Shown here piece by piece: positions 1-5,890 of a stretch of 14,966 nucleotides of DNA. Position numbers and translations under genes: made by a program. The stretch is taken from the NCBI GenBank assembly GCA_964577205.1, contig CAZNYG010000052.1, positions 1 through 14,966 of the forward strand, given 5' to 3'. The stretch's first letter is position 1; the number at the start of each line of letters is the position of its first letter. The notes beneath the pieces were generated by a model that worked only from the letters and a program-made list of their open reading frames with translations, was not told the DNA's origin and ran no database searches. This stretch comes from CAZNYG01 sp964577205. Its GTDB lineage: Bacteria > Elusimicrobiota > Endomicrobiia > Endomicrobiales > CAIRNS01.

Positions 1-198
1 AAGGTTGAACCAGTCGCGGAACTCCACATTCACCACGGACGGCTCATCGCTCTGGTTCATGACGCTGTACGAACCCTCGTACGAACCGCCGGCCTGAATG
101 TTTATTTCCGCCCGGGCCGGTTGTATGGACAGACCGGCGTAGAGAGCGGGAACGCTCAAGCAAAGCAACGAAACAGCGGCGGCAATGGTCTTTTTCAT
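1..198 (-). CDS. Secreted protein, N-terminus only (Ig/chaperone-like start)
   Basis: Only the first 66 codons are in the window; the gene continues past base 1. It starts at ATG 196-198, with an AAAGG ribosome-binding site a few bases upstream. The N-terminus is a clear signal peptide: MKK, a hydrophobic run (TIAAAVSLLCLSVPALYA), then a small-residue cleavage region. The mature start reads LSIQPARAEINIQAGG and continues with a segment resembling the first strands of an immunoglobulin-like domain (SYEGSYSVMNQSDEPSVVNVEF). That pattern, a 'P-R-x-E-I' strand followed by a 'V-x-N-x-S-D' strand, is typical of periplasmic pilus-chaperone-like or other Ig-fold envelope proteins. It lies downstream of the riboswitch-controlled secreted protein but behind a strong terminator-like hairpin, so it may be only partly co-transcribed. 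The family cannot be fixed from 66 residues. Confidence 0.8.
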   Translation of the reverse strand, partial: MKKTIAAAVSLLCLSVPALYAGLSIQPARAEINIQAGGSYEGSYSVMNQSDEPSVVNVEFRDWFNL

Positions 199-227
199 CG
201 ATTCAGCCTTTCATTACGCAGTGCGGC

Positions 228-281
228 GAAAAACGTCCGGCGGGGAGCAAAAGCGGAATATCCGCTTTTGCCCTCCCGCCG
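228..281 (-). terminator. Intrinsic terminator after the riboswitch-controlled gene
   Basis: On the minus strand a very strong hairpin starts 10 bases after the stop codon at 291. It has an 11-bp perfect inner stem (bases 247-257 with 261-271, loop ATA). After a small internal loop comes an 8-bp outer stem (238-245 with 274-281, one G-U pair). A run of five T follows (minus strand GACGTTTTTCG, about 228-237). The layout is that of a rho-independent terminator for the 291-1073 gene. The T-run begins a few bases after the stem, so some read-through into the next gene is possible. Confidence 0.8.
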
Positions 282-290
282 AGCCCTGAA

Positions 291-1073
291 CTAATCGGTG
301 AACGATTCGATGCGGAGAGTCTTCGTACGGTACGTCGCATTGAACGCGGTGCTGAAGTTCGCGCCAAAATAGATGTAGTCGGGAGAGGCGGACGATCCCC
401 ACGATTGACCGATGTTCGGGCCTTCCGCATAATGAATTCCCCGCCTGGCTTCCTTGACGGTTATGTAATCTTCGCCGTCAGAAAAAGCCGTAGTGTCGGC
501 CGACGCGATGGTGGGAGTGTTCTTGTCCTTCATCCACGCGAAGCAGGGGAAAGTCCCAGCCTGGCCGCCGAGTTCGGCAGAGTAAAGCTTGTTGTCCGAT
601 CCCTGAACGATGGTGAGCGTGTTGGTTGATGTGTCAACTACACGCCAGCACATGGGGATCGTGGTGGACGAAAGAGTCGCGTCCGTAGCCGAGTATCCGA
701 CCAGGCCCGCCGGGTTCCCGATGCCGGTATACACCGGATCAGCTCCCGCGCCTTTGTTGTCCGTGTAGATCTGGATCCCGCCGGACGCGTTGGTCATCGT
801 AGAACGAAGCACGATGTACTGGAGAGCCGCTTTCCATCCGGTCGTTCCCGGGACGATGTTCTGGGTCGAGGGATTCCAGCTGATCGCCGCGGGAGACGCC
901 AGAGCGCCGCCATCGACAACGCGTATCTCGATGGAGAACGCCGTGATGCCGCTGCCCGAGAATTCAACAGAAGCCGTCGTCGTAGTTTTTGCCACGGTGG
1001 TGAACGCGAACGAAGGCGCCGCCGCCGCGAAAAGTACAAGTGTTCCAACTGCCAGTGACCATAACCTGCGCAT
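291..1073 (-). CDS. Secreted protein of unknown family under a c-di-GMP riboswitch
   Basis: This 260-residue protein has a type I signal peptide (MRRLWSLAVGTLVLFAAAA, cleavage near PSFA|FTT). The mature part is rich in Ser, Thr, Gly, Ala and Asn and looks all-beta. It carries two cysteines (in PMCWRV and TFPCFAW) that could form one disulphide, and it has no membrane segment or lipobox. The C-terminal end (YRTKTLRIESFTD) looks like a final beta strand. I do not recognise the family; an extracellular or surface-layer, adhesin-like or fibre-subunit role is possible but unproven. The start ATG 1071-1073 is well supported by AAGGAGG at 1080-1086, six bases upstream. About 93 bases upstream of the ATG lies the terminator of a GEMM-I riboswitch, so expression should respond to cyclic di-GMP. 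A strong terminator follows the gene. Confidence 0.85.
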   Translation of the reverse strand: MRRLWSLAVGTLVLFAAAAPSFAFTTVAKTTTTASVEFSGSGITAFSIEIRVVDGGALASPAAISWNPSTQNIVPGTTGWKAALQYIVLRSTMTNASGGIQIYTDNKGAGADPVYTGIGNPAGLVGYSATDATLSSTTIPMCWRVVDTSTNTLTIVQGSDNKLYSAELGGQAGTFPCFAWMKDKNTPTIASADTTAFSDGEDYITVKEARRGIHYAEGPNIGQSWGSSASPDYIYFGANFSTAFNATYRTKTLRIESFTD

Positions 1074-1165
1074 ACATTTCCTCCTTACGTTTATTGGGTA
1101 CTCTTGCGAAATAGGCTTTGTATCCTGAAAACGCTCACCCCTTTCGATCGTAATGCTCTTGTGCC

Positions 1166-1200
1166 AAAAAAGAAAAGGCTGCCATTGTTACCTGGCAGCC
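1166..1200 (-). terminator. Riboswitch expression platform: intrinsic terminator
   Basis: On the minus strand there is a perfect 8-bp stem, GGCTGCCA (plus 1193-1200) pairing with TGGCAGCC (plus 1177-1184), with an 8-base loop. It is followed immediately by TTTTCTTTTTT (1166-1176). This is a textbook rho-independent terminator. Its 5' arm is also the conserved 3' end of the GEMM-I aptamer (GGCTGCC), so aptamer and terminator cannot both form. The simplest prediction is an ON switch, in which bound c-di-GMP holds the aptamer together and allows read-through. The direction of control is inference. Confidence 0.88.
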
Positions 1201-1290
1201 TAGCTGTCCTTTGTGCACGGGCATTCGCACCGTCCACCTTGAGGACCTATGGCTTTGCGTCCCCGGATTGCTCCGGGTTTGCCCTTTTCA
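1193..1290 (-). promoter_or_regulatory. Cyclic di-GMP-I (GEMM-I) riboswitch aptamer
   Basis: Read on the minus strand, the hallmarks of the class I c-di-GMP aptamer occur in order. First is AGGGCAAACC (1279-1288 on plus). Next is a stem CCCGGA/TCCGGG closed by a GNRA loop, GCAA. Then come GGGACGCAAAGCC and a long P2 arm whose base pairs GTCCT with AGGAC, carrying an inner ACGG/CCGT hairpin. The conserved 3' end CAGCTAGGCTGCC closes it. The position equivalent to G20 of the Vibrio Vc2 aptamer, which separates c-di-GMP from 3',3'-cGAMP (GEMM-Ib) types, appears to be G here, favouring c-di-GMP. The element sits in the 5' leader of the secreted protein at 291-1073 and overlaps an intrinsic terminator. 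A covariance-model search would settle it, but the match to the consensus is strong by eye. Confidence 0.92.
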
Positions 1291-1403
1291 GTACAGAATA
1301 CCCGCTGCTGGTGCTATTTGTTTGTATGTCCCGGCTATGCAATCAATAAGAAATAGTTGTGAAATATTTATGAAATTTTGCGCGCTTTGGAAGCCGCCAG
1401 CTA

Positions 1404-1433
1404 ATGATACCATACTTACGGGATCAAAATCAA
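1404..1433 (-). promoter_or_regulatory. Candidate sigma-70-type promoter for the riboswitch transcript
   Basis: On the minus strand, TTGATT (plus 1428-1433) and TATCAT (plus 1404-1409) are spaced 18 bp apart, with an extended -10 TGG directly upstream of TATCAT. It lies in the gap between the stop at 1457 and the aptamer, so the RNA would start near 1397 with about 100 bases before the aptamer. Another AT-rich stretch nearer the aptamer (about 1340-1380) could hold the real promoter instead. Confidence 0.4.
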
Positions 1434-1456
1434 GGCATGGAAGCGGTTCGGCGGGA

Positions 1457-2995
1457 TCATTTGTTGAAAGCCAGCGAGGCGGTCGTTTGGAACACGGCAT
1501 AGCGGACAATACCGTCGTCAAAGGAGAGAGGATTAAAACCTGAGAGGGCCAGATAACGCCACCCGGTTGAGGAAGCGGACGATACCCACTGGCCCTTATT
1601 GCCGCGGGGTATCTCCCATTCCTCCGCGAATGTCATGATCAACTGCCTGTCGCCCGGTTTTTTTGACGTATAGGGCAGCGCGCCGTCAATGAGCTCCGCG
1701 GCGCGGGATATTTTTTCCATCTCGTCGGCATACTTGACCGCCTGCGTCCGGTATTCCTCCGCCTTTTCGGCCATTCCCCTGCGTTCCGCGTAGCGGCTCA
1801 TCACCTGAAAAGCTACGGTATGGAAGCCGGTCCCCTCAAGCCATACCATCTTTGTCTCGCGGCGGCGGCTCGCTTTATTGGTAAAATCGTAACCTTCGCA
1901 CGGCTCTTCGCCGATAGTCGTCCTTACCCGGAACTGGCGGTCCGCGAAATCCATCAAAGCGAAAGGGTCGATGCCCATGCTTTCCAGCGTATCCGGCCCG
2001 AACGCGGCGATCGTCCAGGAAACGGTGTCCAGGGCATCGGTCCTGTCCACGCCTTTTTCGTTAAAGCCGCAGGCGAAACTGCCGCGTTCCCGGTCATACG
2101 CTTTTTCCGCGAACCATCGCGATACGCCGCGCATTTCCGACTCGATATCGTTGATGCCGTACCCTTTGCGCTCAAAGACCGCCCGCGCGCGGGGAGTGCC
2201 GCGTTCGTGGATCTCTTTCAACATGCGGAGAACGGCATAGTAATCGATATTGTTTTCCGTCGAACATATCCGCGACCAGTCCGGCCCCCACCCCATGCCC
2301 ATGCTCACGGCTCCGCGTTCGCCGTCGTCCAGAGCGCTGTGATCGAGCCTCTGCGCCCATTTTGCCGTGTCTATGGCGAAGCTCAGGAACTGCAGGTCAC
2401 CGGTTACCGCGGTATACTGCAGCGCGGCGATCGCGATCCACATCGTGGGCCCGAGATGCATGCGGTCGCCGTCAATACCAAGGGTCAGGTTGCCGTAGGT
2501 CACGGGCCGGTCCGTCCGGTACGAGTTGTACAATCCGATCAATCCGTTCTTTTCACAGTAGAATTCGCGCCGGTAAACCTTCAGGACCGCTTCAGCCTTA
2601 CGCGGCTGTCCCGCGACGAGGTAACTCAGTATGACGATGGCATTATCGTACGTGAAGGCCTCGCAGTCCAGCACCCCCCCTCTGCCGTAGCAGAAGGCGC
2701 GGGTAAAAAAATCGTAGTAGTAGAGAGATGTGCCGCGGAAGCTTTCGACAAGGCCCGTGACGTCGGATTTCTGCCGGTCGAAAAACCGCGTGGTCTTGAC
2801 TTCGATGCGGTAGTAGTCCTTCTGGAGGCCGGGAGAAAGGAAATTATTGCGGTTGCCCTTATTAACGAAATCGGCGCCATAGATAGGGACGCAAGGGACC
2901 GCAAGAAAAAAGGCCAGCGCGCACGGAAGCGGTGAACCCTTAATAAACACATTGATAAATGAATCAATAATTTTTTTTGGATCCTCAAAAAACAT
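1457..2995 (-). CDS. Secreted alpha/alpha-barrel (six-hairpin glycosidase-like) protein
   Basis: This 512-residue protein is mostly alpha-helical. Repeating helix pairs are punctuated by aromatic and acidic motifs: LDCEAFTYDNAIVILSYLV near residues 109-127, GWGPDWSRICSTENNIDYYA near 235-254, and MVWLEGTGFHTVAFQVM near 383-399. This is the look of an (alpha/alpha)6-toroid carbohydrate-active enzyme with acidic residues lining the barrel. I cannot name the family or the catalytic residues. Residues 18-40 (IKGSPLPCALAFFLAVPCVPIYG) form a signal peptide or anchor, so the protein is exported. The start is uncertain. ATG 2995 has no ribosome-binding site and lies at the predicted transcription start, which would make it leaderless. 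An in-frame GTG at 2950 (codon 16) would give a more usual signal peptide but also lacks a good Shine-Dalgarno. It follows the surface-lipoprotein genes and has its own promoter. Confidence 0.85.
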   Translation of the reverse strand: MFFEDPKKIIDSFINVFIKGSPLPCALAFFLAVPCVPIYGADFVNKGNRNNFLSPGLQKDYYRIEVKTTRFFDRQKSDVTGLVESFRGTSLYYYDFFTRAFCYGRGGVLDCEAFTYDNAIVILSYLVAGQPRKAEAVLKVYRREFYCEKNGLIGLYNSYRTDRPVTYGNLTLGIDGDRMHLGPTMWIAIAALQYTAVTGDLQFLSFAIDTAKWAQRLDHSALDDGERGAVSMGMGWGPDWSRICSTENNIDYYAVLRMLKEIHERGTPRARAVFERKGYGINDIESEMRGVSRWFAEKAYDRERGSFACGFNEKGVDRTDALDTVSWTIAAFGPDTLESMGIDPFALMDFADRQFRVRTTIGEEPCEGYDFTNKASRRRETKMVWLEGTGFHTVAFQVMSRYAERRGMAEKAEEYRTQAVKYADEMEKISRAAELIDGALPYTSKKPGDRQLIMTFAEEWEIPRGNKGQWVSSASSTGWRYLALSGFNPLSFDDGIVRYAVFQTTASLAFNK

Positions 2996-3021
2996 ATAGT
3001 AATACTATACTGTTTTTTTGA
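2985..3021. repeat. AT-rich inverted repeat over promoter and start codon
   Basis: An imperfect palindrome with arms TCAAAAAACATATAG (2985-2999) and CTATACTGTTTTTTTGA (3005-3021) flanks a 5-base centre. It covers the predicted -10 element and the first codons of the 1457-2995 gene. The arms end in A6/T7 runs, so on either strand it could also act as a weak bidirectional terminator after the lipoprotein gene ending at 3068. Its position fits an operator equally well. The motif CTTCAAAAAA also recurs just upstream (3034-3043 read on the minus strand). Confidence 0.6.
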
Positions 3022-3031
3022 AGATTGGCAA
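3004..3031 (-). promoter_or_regulatory. Candidate sigma-70 promoter for the alpha/alpha-barrel gene
   Basis: On the minus strand, TTGCCA (plus 3026-3031) and TATAGT (plus 3004-3009) are separated by 16 bp; each differs from consensus at one base. Transcription would begin near 2997, within a few bases of the ATG at 2995. This argues for either a leaderless message or a downstream start codon. The -10 element lies inside the 2985-3021 palindrome. Confidence 0.55.
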
Positions 3032-3067
3032 GGGTTTTTTGAAGAGGCTGTAAAGACACGGACCGGC

Positions 3068-3949
3068 TCAGGGTTCCAGTCTTATGAAATCGATGGACAC
3101 GCGGGCATCAGCTCCTGTGTAGCCGTGTTCGAATGCAATGATGAACGGCTGGGTGATGCTGCCCTTACTGACCCCGATAAAGGCGGTCAGCGGAATAGTC
3201 ACTTTTTGCCAATCGGTCGAGATCGCCGCGTGATCAGCGAGATTAACCTTGAATGGAGCACTGTTGTCCTTCATCCCTATTTTCAGTTTTTCATTGCCGG
3301 CGGCGCCTTTTATCCAGAATGTCAGATTGGTATAGGCAGTGATGTTCTTCGGCGCGCTGTACTGGAGATAGAAGCCTCCCCAGCCACCGGGAATGTTGTG
3401 ATAATCCACTTGAATGCTTTTCGCGGGATCCAGCGGGCAGCCGGGAAAAACTTCCTGCGTGTAGATCTGCCAGGGCGCGCTGTCGGTAGTATCGTAGTAA
3501 TGGAGATACAGCTGGGATGACCCGGCCGGATAACGGTCAAAGTCCGGATCATAACCGCTGTCCGCAAGCAAAACCAGGGGCAGCTGGTATGTCCCGATCG
3601 GGACGAACACTTCGTTGCTGCGGATCGAACCGTACATCGCGAAGATCTTCCCGCCTCCGTTGGTGTTCGCGGCCGTGAAAACCGTGGTCTTGCCGGCGGG
3701 AGGATTGAAGGTCCCCAGATTGTTTTCAACGAACCAGGTGGGACTGATATCGGCATCATCCGACTTGGCGCTGCGGCATATCGCGCGCAACTGCACCTGG
3801 CTGCCCTGCGGGATCGTACTCAGGCCGGAAGGTTCTATCGAAATGGTTACCGTGTCTGATGACACTCTGTCCTTTCGGCTGACGCATCCGGCGGTGATCA
3901 TGCCGGCCGCGAACACGCACAGGGAAGTGATGAGCATCAGTCTTTTCAT
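3068..3949 (-). CDS. Lipoprotein with Ig-like and carbohydrate-binding-like domains
   Basis: This 293-residue protein has a lipoprotein signal: MKRLMLITSLCVFAAGMITAGC, with the lipid cysteine at residue 22. About residues 30-120 look like a bacterial Ig-like domain (TVTISIEPSGLSTIPQGSQV, then a WFVENNLGTF turn). Residues 125-293 look like a galactose-binding/CBM jelly roll, with NLTFWIKG, a basic-polar GNEKLKIGMKD strand, DWQKVTIPLTAF and a closing VSIDFIRLEP strand. This is the strand pattern of secreted non-catalytic carbohydrate-binding modules and matches the three lipoproteins upstream. ATG 3949 has AGAGGAAC before it and follows the previous stop by 14 bp, so it is the last gene of the 5769-3068 operon. 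A glycan-binding surface or periplasmic lipoprotein is likely; the ligand is unknown. Confidence 0.88.
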   Translation of the reverse strand: MKRLMLITSLCVFAAGMITAGCVSRKDRVSSDTVTISIEPSGLSTIPQGSQVQLRAICRSAKSDDADISPTWFVENNLGTFNPPAGKTTVFTAANTNGGGKIFAMYGSIRSNEVFVPIGTYQLPLVLLADSGYDPDFDRYPAGSSQLYLHYYDTTDSAPWQIYTQEVFPGCPLDPAKSIQVDYHNIPGGWGGFYLQYSAPKNITAYTNLTFWIKGAAGNEKLKIGMKDNSAPFKVNLADHAAISTDWQKVTIPLTAFIGVSKGSITQPFIIAFEHGYTGADARVSIDFIRLEP

Positions 3950-3963
3950 ATCGTTCCTCTGGT

Positions 3964-4449
3964 CTAAAATCCCGTCGAATACAGAAAAACCAGCTTTTCG
4001 CCGTTATAACGGCAGTCGAAACCTTTTCTGCGGGTTCCGGCCTGGCCGCCGTCATACTTTTTCTTCCCGGAAAAATAGGCATCGATGATGCCATAGGCCC
4101 AGAACCCGGCTGCGATACCGGTATACAGCGACGCCTGATCGGACTGGCTTTCATAGTCATTGTACAACGCGTCGTTCTTTATGCCGCGCCGCTCATAGTC
4201 TTCATATGTATCGCCGGCCTTGTTAAAGAAATAAAACGCGGCGATCCCGGATGCCAGTACACCGCCGGCGACAACGTAACTCTTTGCCTGCTGCCCGTTG
4301 AACGACTGGCCCCATCCGGGGATCAGCGTGGAACGAATGGCCGCGTTGCCCGGCGTATGATCGCTCATGTTAATTGCCCTGGATTCCGCCCGCGCGAAGG
4401 AAGGACAGATAAGCGCAGCCGTGATGATGATACTCAGGTATTTTTTCAT
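3964..4449 (-). CDS. DUF5683-like envelope membrane protein
   Basis: This 161-residue protein has a signal peptide (MKKYLSIIITAALICPSFARA). It is followed by the motif NAAIRSTLIPGWGQSFNGQ (residues 35-53) and the hydrophobic segments 58-75 and about 106-126. The 'R-S-x-x-I-P-G-x-G-Q-x-x-N-G-Q-x-x-K' signature followed by hydrophobic hairpins is characteristic of DUF5683/P13-like small envelope proteins of unknown function. The region between the segments is charged and Tyr/Asp-rich. The start ATG overlaps the preceding stop (ATGA, 4446-4449), so translation is probably coupled to the upstream lipoprotein. The tail ends with FLYSTGF. I infer an inner- or outer-membrane accessory of the lipoprotein operon; a precise function cannot be given. 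Confidence 0.85.
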   Translation of the reverse strand: MKKYLSIIITAALICPSFARAESRAINMSDHTPGNAAIRSTLIPGWGQSFNGQQAKSYVVAGGVLASGIAAFYFFNKAGDTYEDYERRGIKNDALYNDYESQSDQASLYTGIAAGFWAYGIIDAYFSGKKKYDGGQAGTRRKGFDCRYNGEKLVFLYSTGF

Positions 4450-5090
4450 TGTTCAAGTTGCACGTCGTCCATGAATACCGTCCCGCCGTTGCCCCGTCCG
4501 GACAGGGAAACCGGCGAATAGACCAGGAATACCGACACATATTCCTTCGCCCCGCTGAAGGAGGCGCCCGTTAATGGAATGGAAATCTTCTGCCAGGTAT
4601 CGCTGACCGTCCCATTCCACGTATTCGAAAAAGCCGTTACCGATACCACGACGTTGCTGTTAAGAGTGCCGCGCACCCACATCGTCAGGGTGGTGAAACC
4701 GCCGGGCGTGAGGTCTTTCGTCGTCGTATCCCATTTTGACGTATCATCGGCGACTATAAAGCTGAAACCGGCAAATGTATATTCTCTCAAGCCGGTGCTG
4801 TATTGCGTAACTTCGCTGCCATCCCAGGAAAACCTGAAACACTGCGATCCGGAGTGCGGATTATCGCGTACAGCGGCATCGAGCGACTGACCCTCAAGTG
4901 TGGTATGCATCCCGATGGTCCCGCCGGTGCGCACCGCGTCATCGTACAAGACCCAGACCGGGCTTGTCCATGTATTGGTATACACCGTGGGATTCACGAT
5001 CTTCTGTACCGGAGCCCGATCGCACGCGCTGAACAGCGGCAAAAGCCCGGTTACAAGGATCGTCAAAAATATGTTTTTACTGTTATTCAT
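4446..5090 (-). CDS. Carbohydrate-binding-like lipoprotein (diverged paralogue)
   Basis: From ATG 5090 this is a 214-residue lipoprotein: MNNSKNIFLTILVTGLLPLF then SAC, with the lipid cysteine at residue 23. The frame is open to an in-frame ATG at 5102 and a TTG at 5105. I chose 5090 because it gives a normal signal peptide and sits behind GAGAT. The mature part has the jelly-roll pattern of its neighbours: DNPHSGSQCFRFSW, FTTLTMWVRG, DTWQKISIPLTGASF and a terminal TVFMDDVQLEQ strand. Compared with the two upstream paralogues it lacks the 'PFYVY' entry and the 'GIYWQxPANNWG' signature, but it keeps the 'DNPxxGxxC' and 'WxRG' landmarks. It overlaps the upstream stop by 8 bp and the downstream start by 4 bp. 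A glycan ligand is inferred from fold pattern only. Confidence 0.87.
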   Translation of the reverse strand: MNNSKNIFLTILVTGLLPLFSACDRAPVQKIVNPTVYTNTWTSPVWVLYDDAVRTGGTIGMHTTLEGQSLDAAVRDNPHSGSQCFRFSWDGSEVTQYSTGLREYTFAGFSFIVADDTSKWDTTTKDLTPGGFTTLTMWVRGTLNSNVVVSVTAFSNTWNGTVSDTWQKISIPLTGASFSGAKEYVSVFLVYSPVSLSGRGNGGTVFMDDVQLEQ

Positions 5091-5769
5091 ACCGTATCTC
5101 ATCAAGGTAGAACGTGCATCCGCGGGGGTTGTCAGCCTTCAGCGCGGTGAAACAGAAGCCGCCGCTGATATACCGAAGATCTTTCTTTTTCAGGCTTATC
5201 CTGTACTGCGTCCATTCTTTTTTCAGTCTCAGCGGGCCGATCCACGCTATATCCGAATCCGGTATCTTCCCGGTGATACCCCCCGTCTTGAACTCGGAGA
5301 TCTTTTCCTTCCCTTCTTCTCCGCGCGCCCAGAAGGTCAGGTAACGGGCTCCCCTGAGGTCGTATCCGCCTTTAGACGTTCCCCAGTTGTTCGCCGGATT
5401 CTGCCAGTAGATGCCGGCCCATTCTTTCGGCCCCGTGCCGAGATAAGTTATCCTCAGGCAGGTCGTTCCCAGTTTCGGATTATCCTGGTACGCCCCCGTA
5501 AATTTAATATCCTGCGTGTCCCCCATCCAGCCCGACGGAAAATAATGGTTCTGCTGCGATTTTTCGTCCGTGTAAACGTAAAACGGTTTGAACTGCCCTT
5601 TTTCGACTGCCGCTTCGGCGGTCCCGGATCCGGTTGAAACAGCCACGGAAAATTCCTGCATATCGCGCGGTTCGCCGCTTGTCTGCGCGGTGGAACACCC
5701 GGCCGCAAAAAGCGCCGCGAGGCCGGCTAAAAAAACAGAAACCGCGGTGTTAGCATCCATTCTTCTCAT
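5083..5769 (-). CDS. Carbohydrate-binding-like lipoprotein (PFYVY/GIYWQ family)
   Basis: This 228-residue lipoprotein has the lipid cysteine at residue 25 (LFAAGC), followed by a Ser/Thr/Ala-rich linker to about residue 55. The globular part runs from FKPFYVYTDE through PSGWMGD, GIYWQNPANNWG, KGGYDLRGARYLTFWARGE, KISEFKTGGITG and ISGGFCF to the final FYLDEIRYE strand. It is highly similar along its whole globular length to the product of 5891-6532. I take it as a beta-jelly-roll, CBM-like domain; the many exposed Trp and Tyr residues suit sugar binding. ATG 5769 has AGGGGG upstream; an in-frame ATG at codon 4 is an alternative. It is the first gene of a tight four-gene unit (5769-3068). A terminator-like hairpin lies between it and its paralogue. 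Confidence 0.88.
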   Translation of the reverse strand: MRRMDANTAVSVFLAGLAALFAAGCSTAQTSGEPRDMQEFSVAVSTGSGTAEAAVEKGQFKPFYVYTDEKSQQNHYFPSGWMGDTQDIKFTGAYQDNPKLGTTCLRITYLGTGPKEWAGIYWQNPANNWGTSKGGYDLRGARYLTFWARGEEGKEKISEFKTGGITGKIPDSDIAWIGPLRLKKEWTQYRISLKKKDLRYISGGFCFTALKADNPRGCTFYLDEIRYE

Positions 5770-5831
5770 AGCTTTGCCCCCTGTGAGCGCTCAACGCGCC
5801 ACAGCGCATGGACCGTCAAGTGTCAGCCTGA

Positions 5832-5879
5832 GCGAAAAGACCGGATGCCGCGGGAAAAGGCCGCTTCCCCGCGGCATCC
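5832..5879 (-). terminator. Terminator/attenuator-like hairpin between paralogous lipoproteins
   Basis: On the minus strand a perfect 12-bp GC-rich stem, GGATGCCGCGGG (plus 5868-5879 complement) with CCCGCGGCATCC (plus 5843-5854 complement), encloses a 13-base loop. It is followed by TCTTTTCGC. It lies about 12 bases after the stop of the 5891-6532 gene. The T-run is short and slightly interrupted, so partial read-through, or a role as a 3' mRNA-stabilising hairpin, is as likely as full termination. Confidence 0.7.
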
Positions 5880-5890
5880 TGAAACAAGCC

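Larger units (their letters stand above)
1074..1456 (-). other. 383-bp intergenic leader region with riboswitch
   Basis: This is the longest gene-free stretch in the window. On the minus strand it holds a candidate promoter (1404-1433) and an AT-rich spacer (about 1340-1380) with no recognised element. These are followed by the c-di-GMP aptamer (1193-1290), its overlapping terminator (1166-1200), and a leader of about 90 bases ending in AAGGAGG before the ATG at 1073. No terminator was recognised for the gene that ends at 1457. Plus-strand open frames here are spurious because they run across the structured RNA. Confidence 0.85.

Noticed and set aside
1104..1543. Two short plus-strand open frames across the intergenic gap
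   Set aside because: They run through the riboswitch and terminator on the opposite strand; base pairing explains the sequence better than coding does.
1820..2935. A 371-codon plus-strand open frame opposite the alpha/alpha-barrel gene
   Set aside because: Shadow of a coherent exported protein. The translation has no signal or domain, and the start lacks support.
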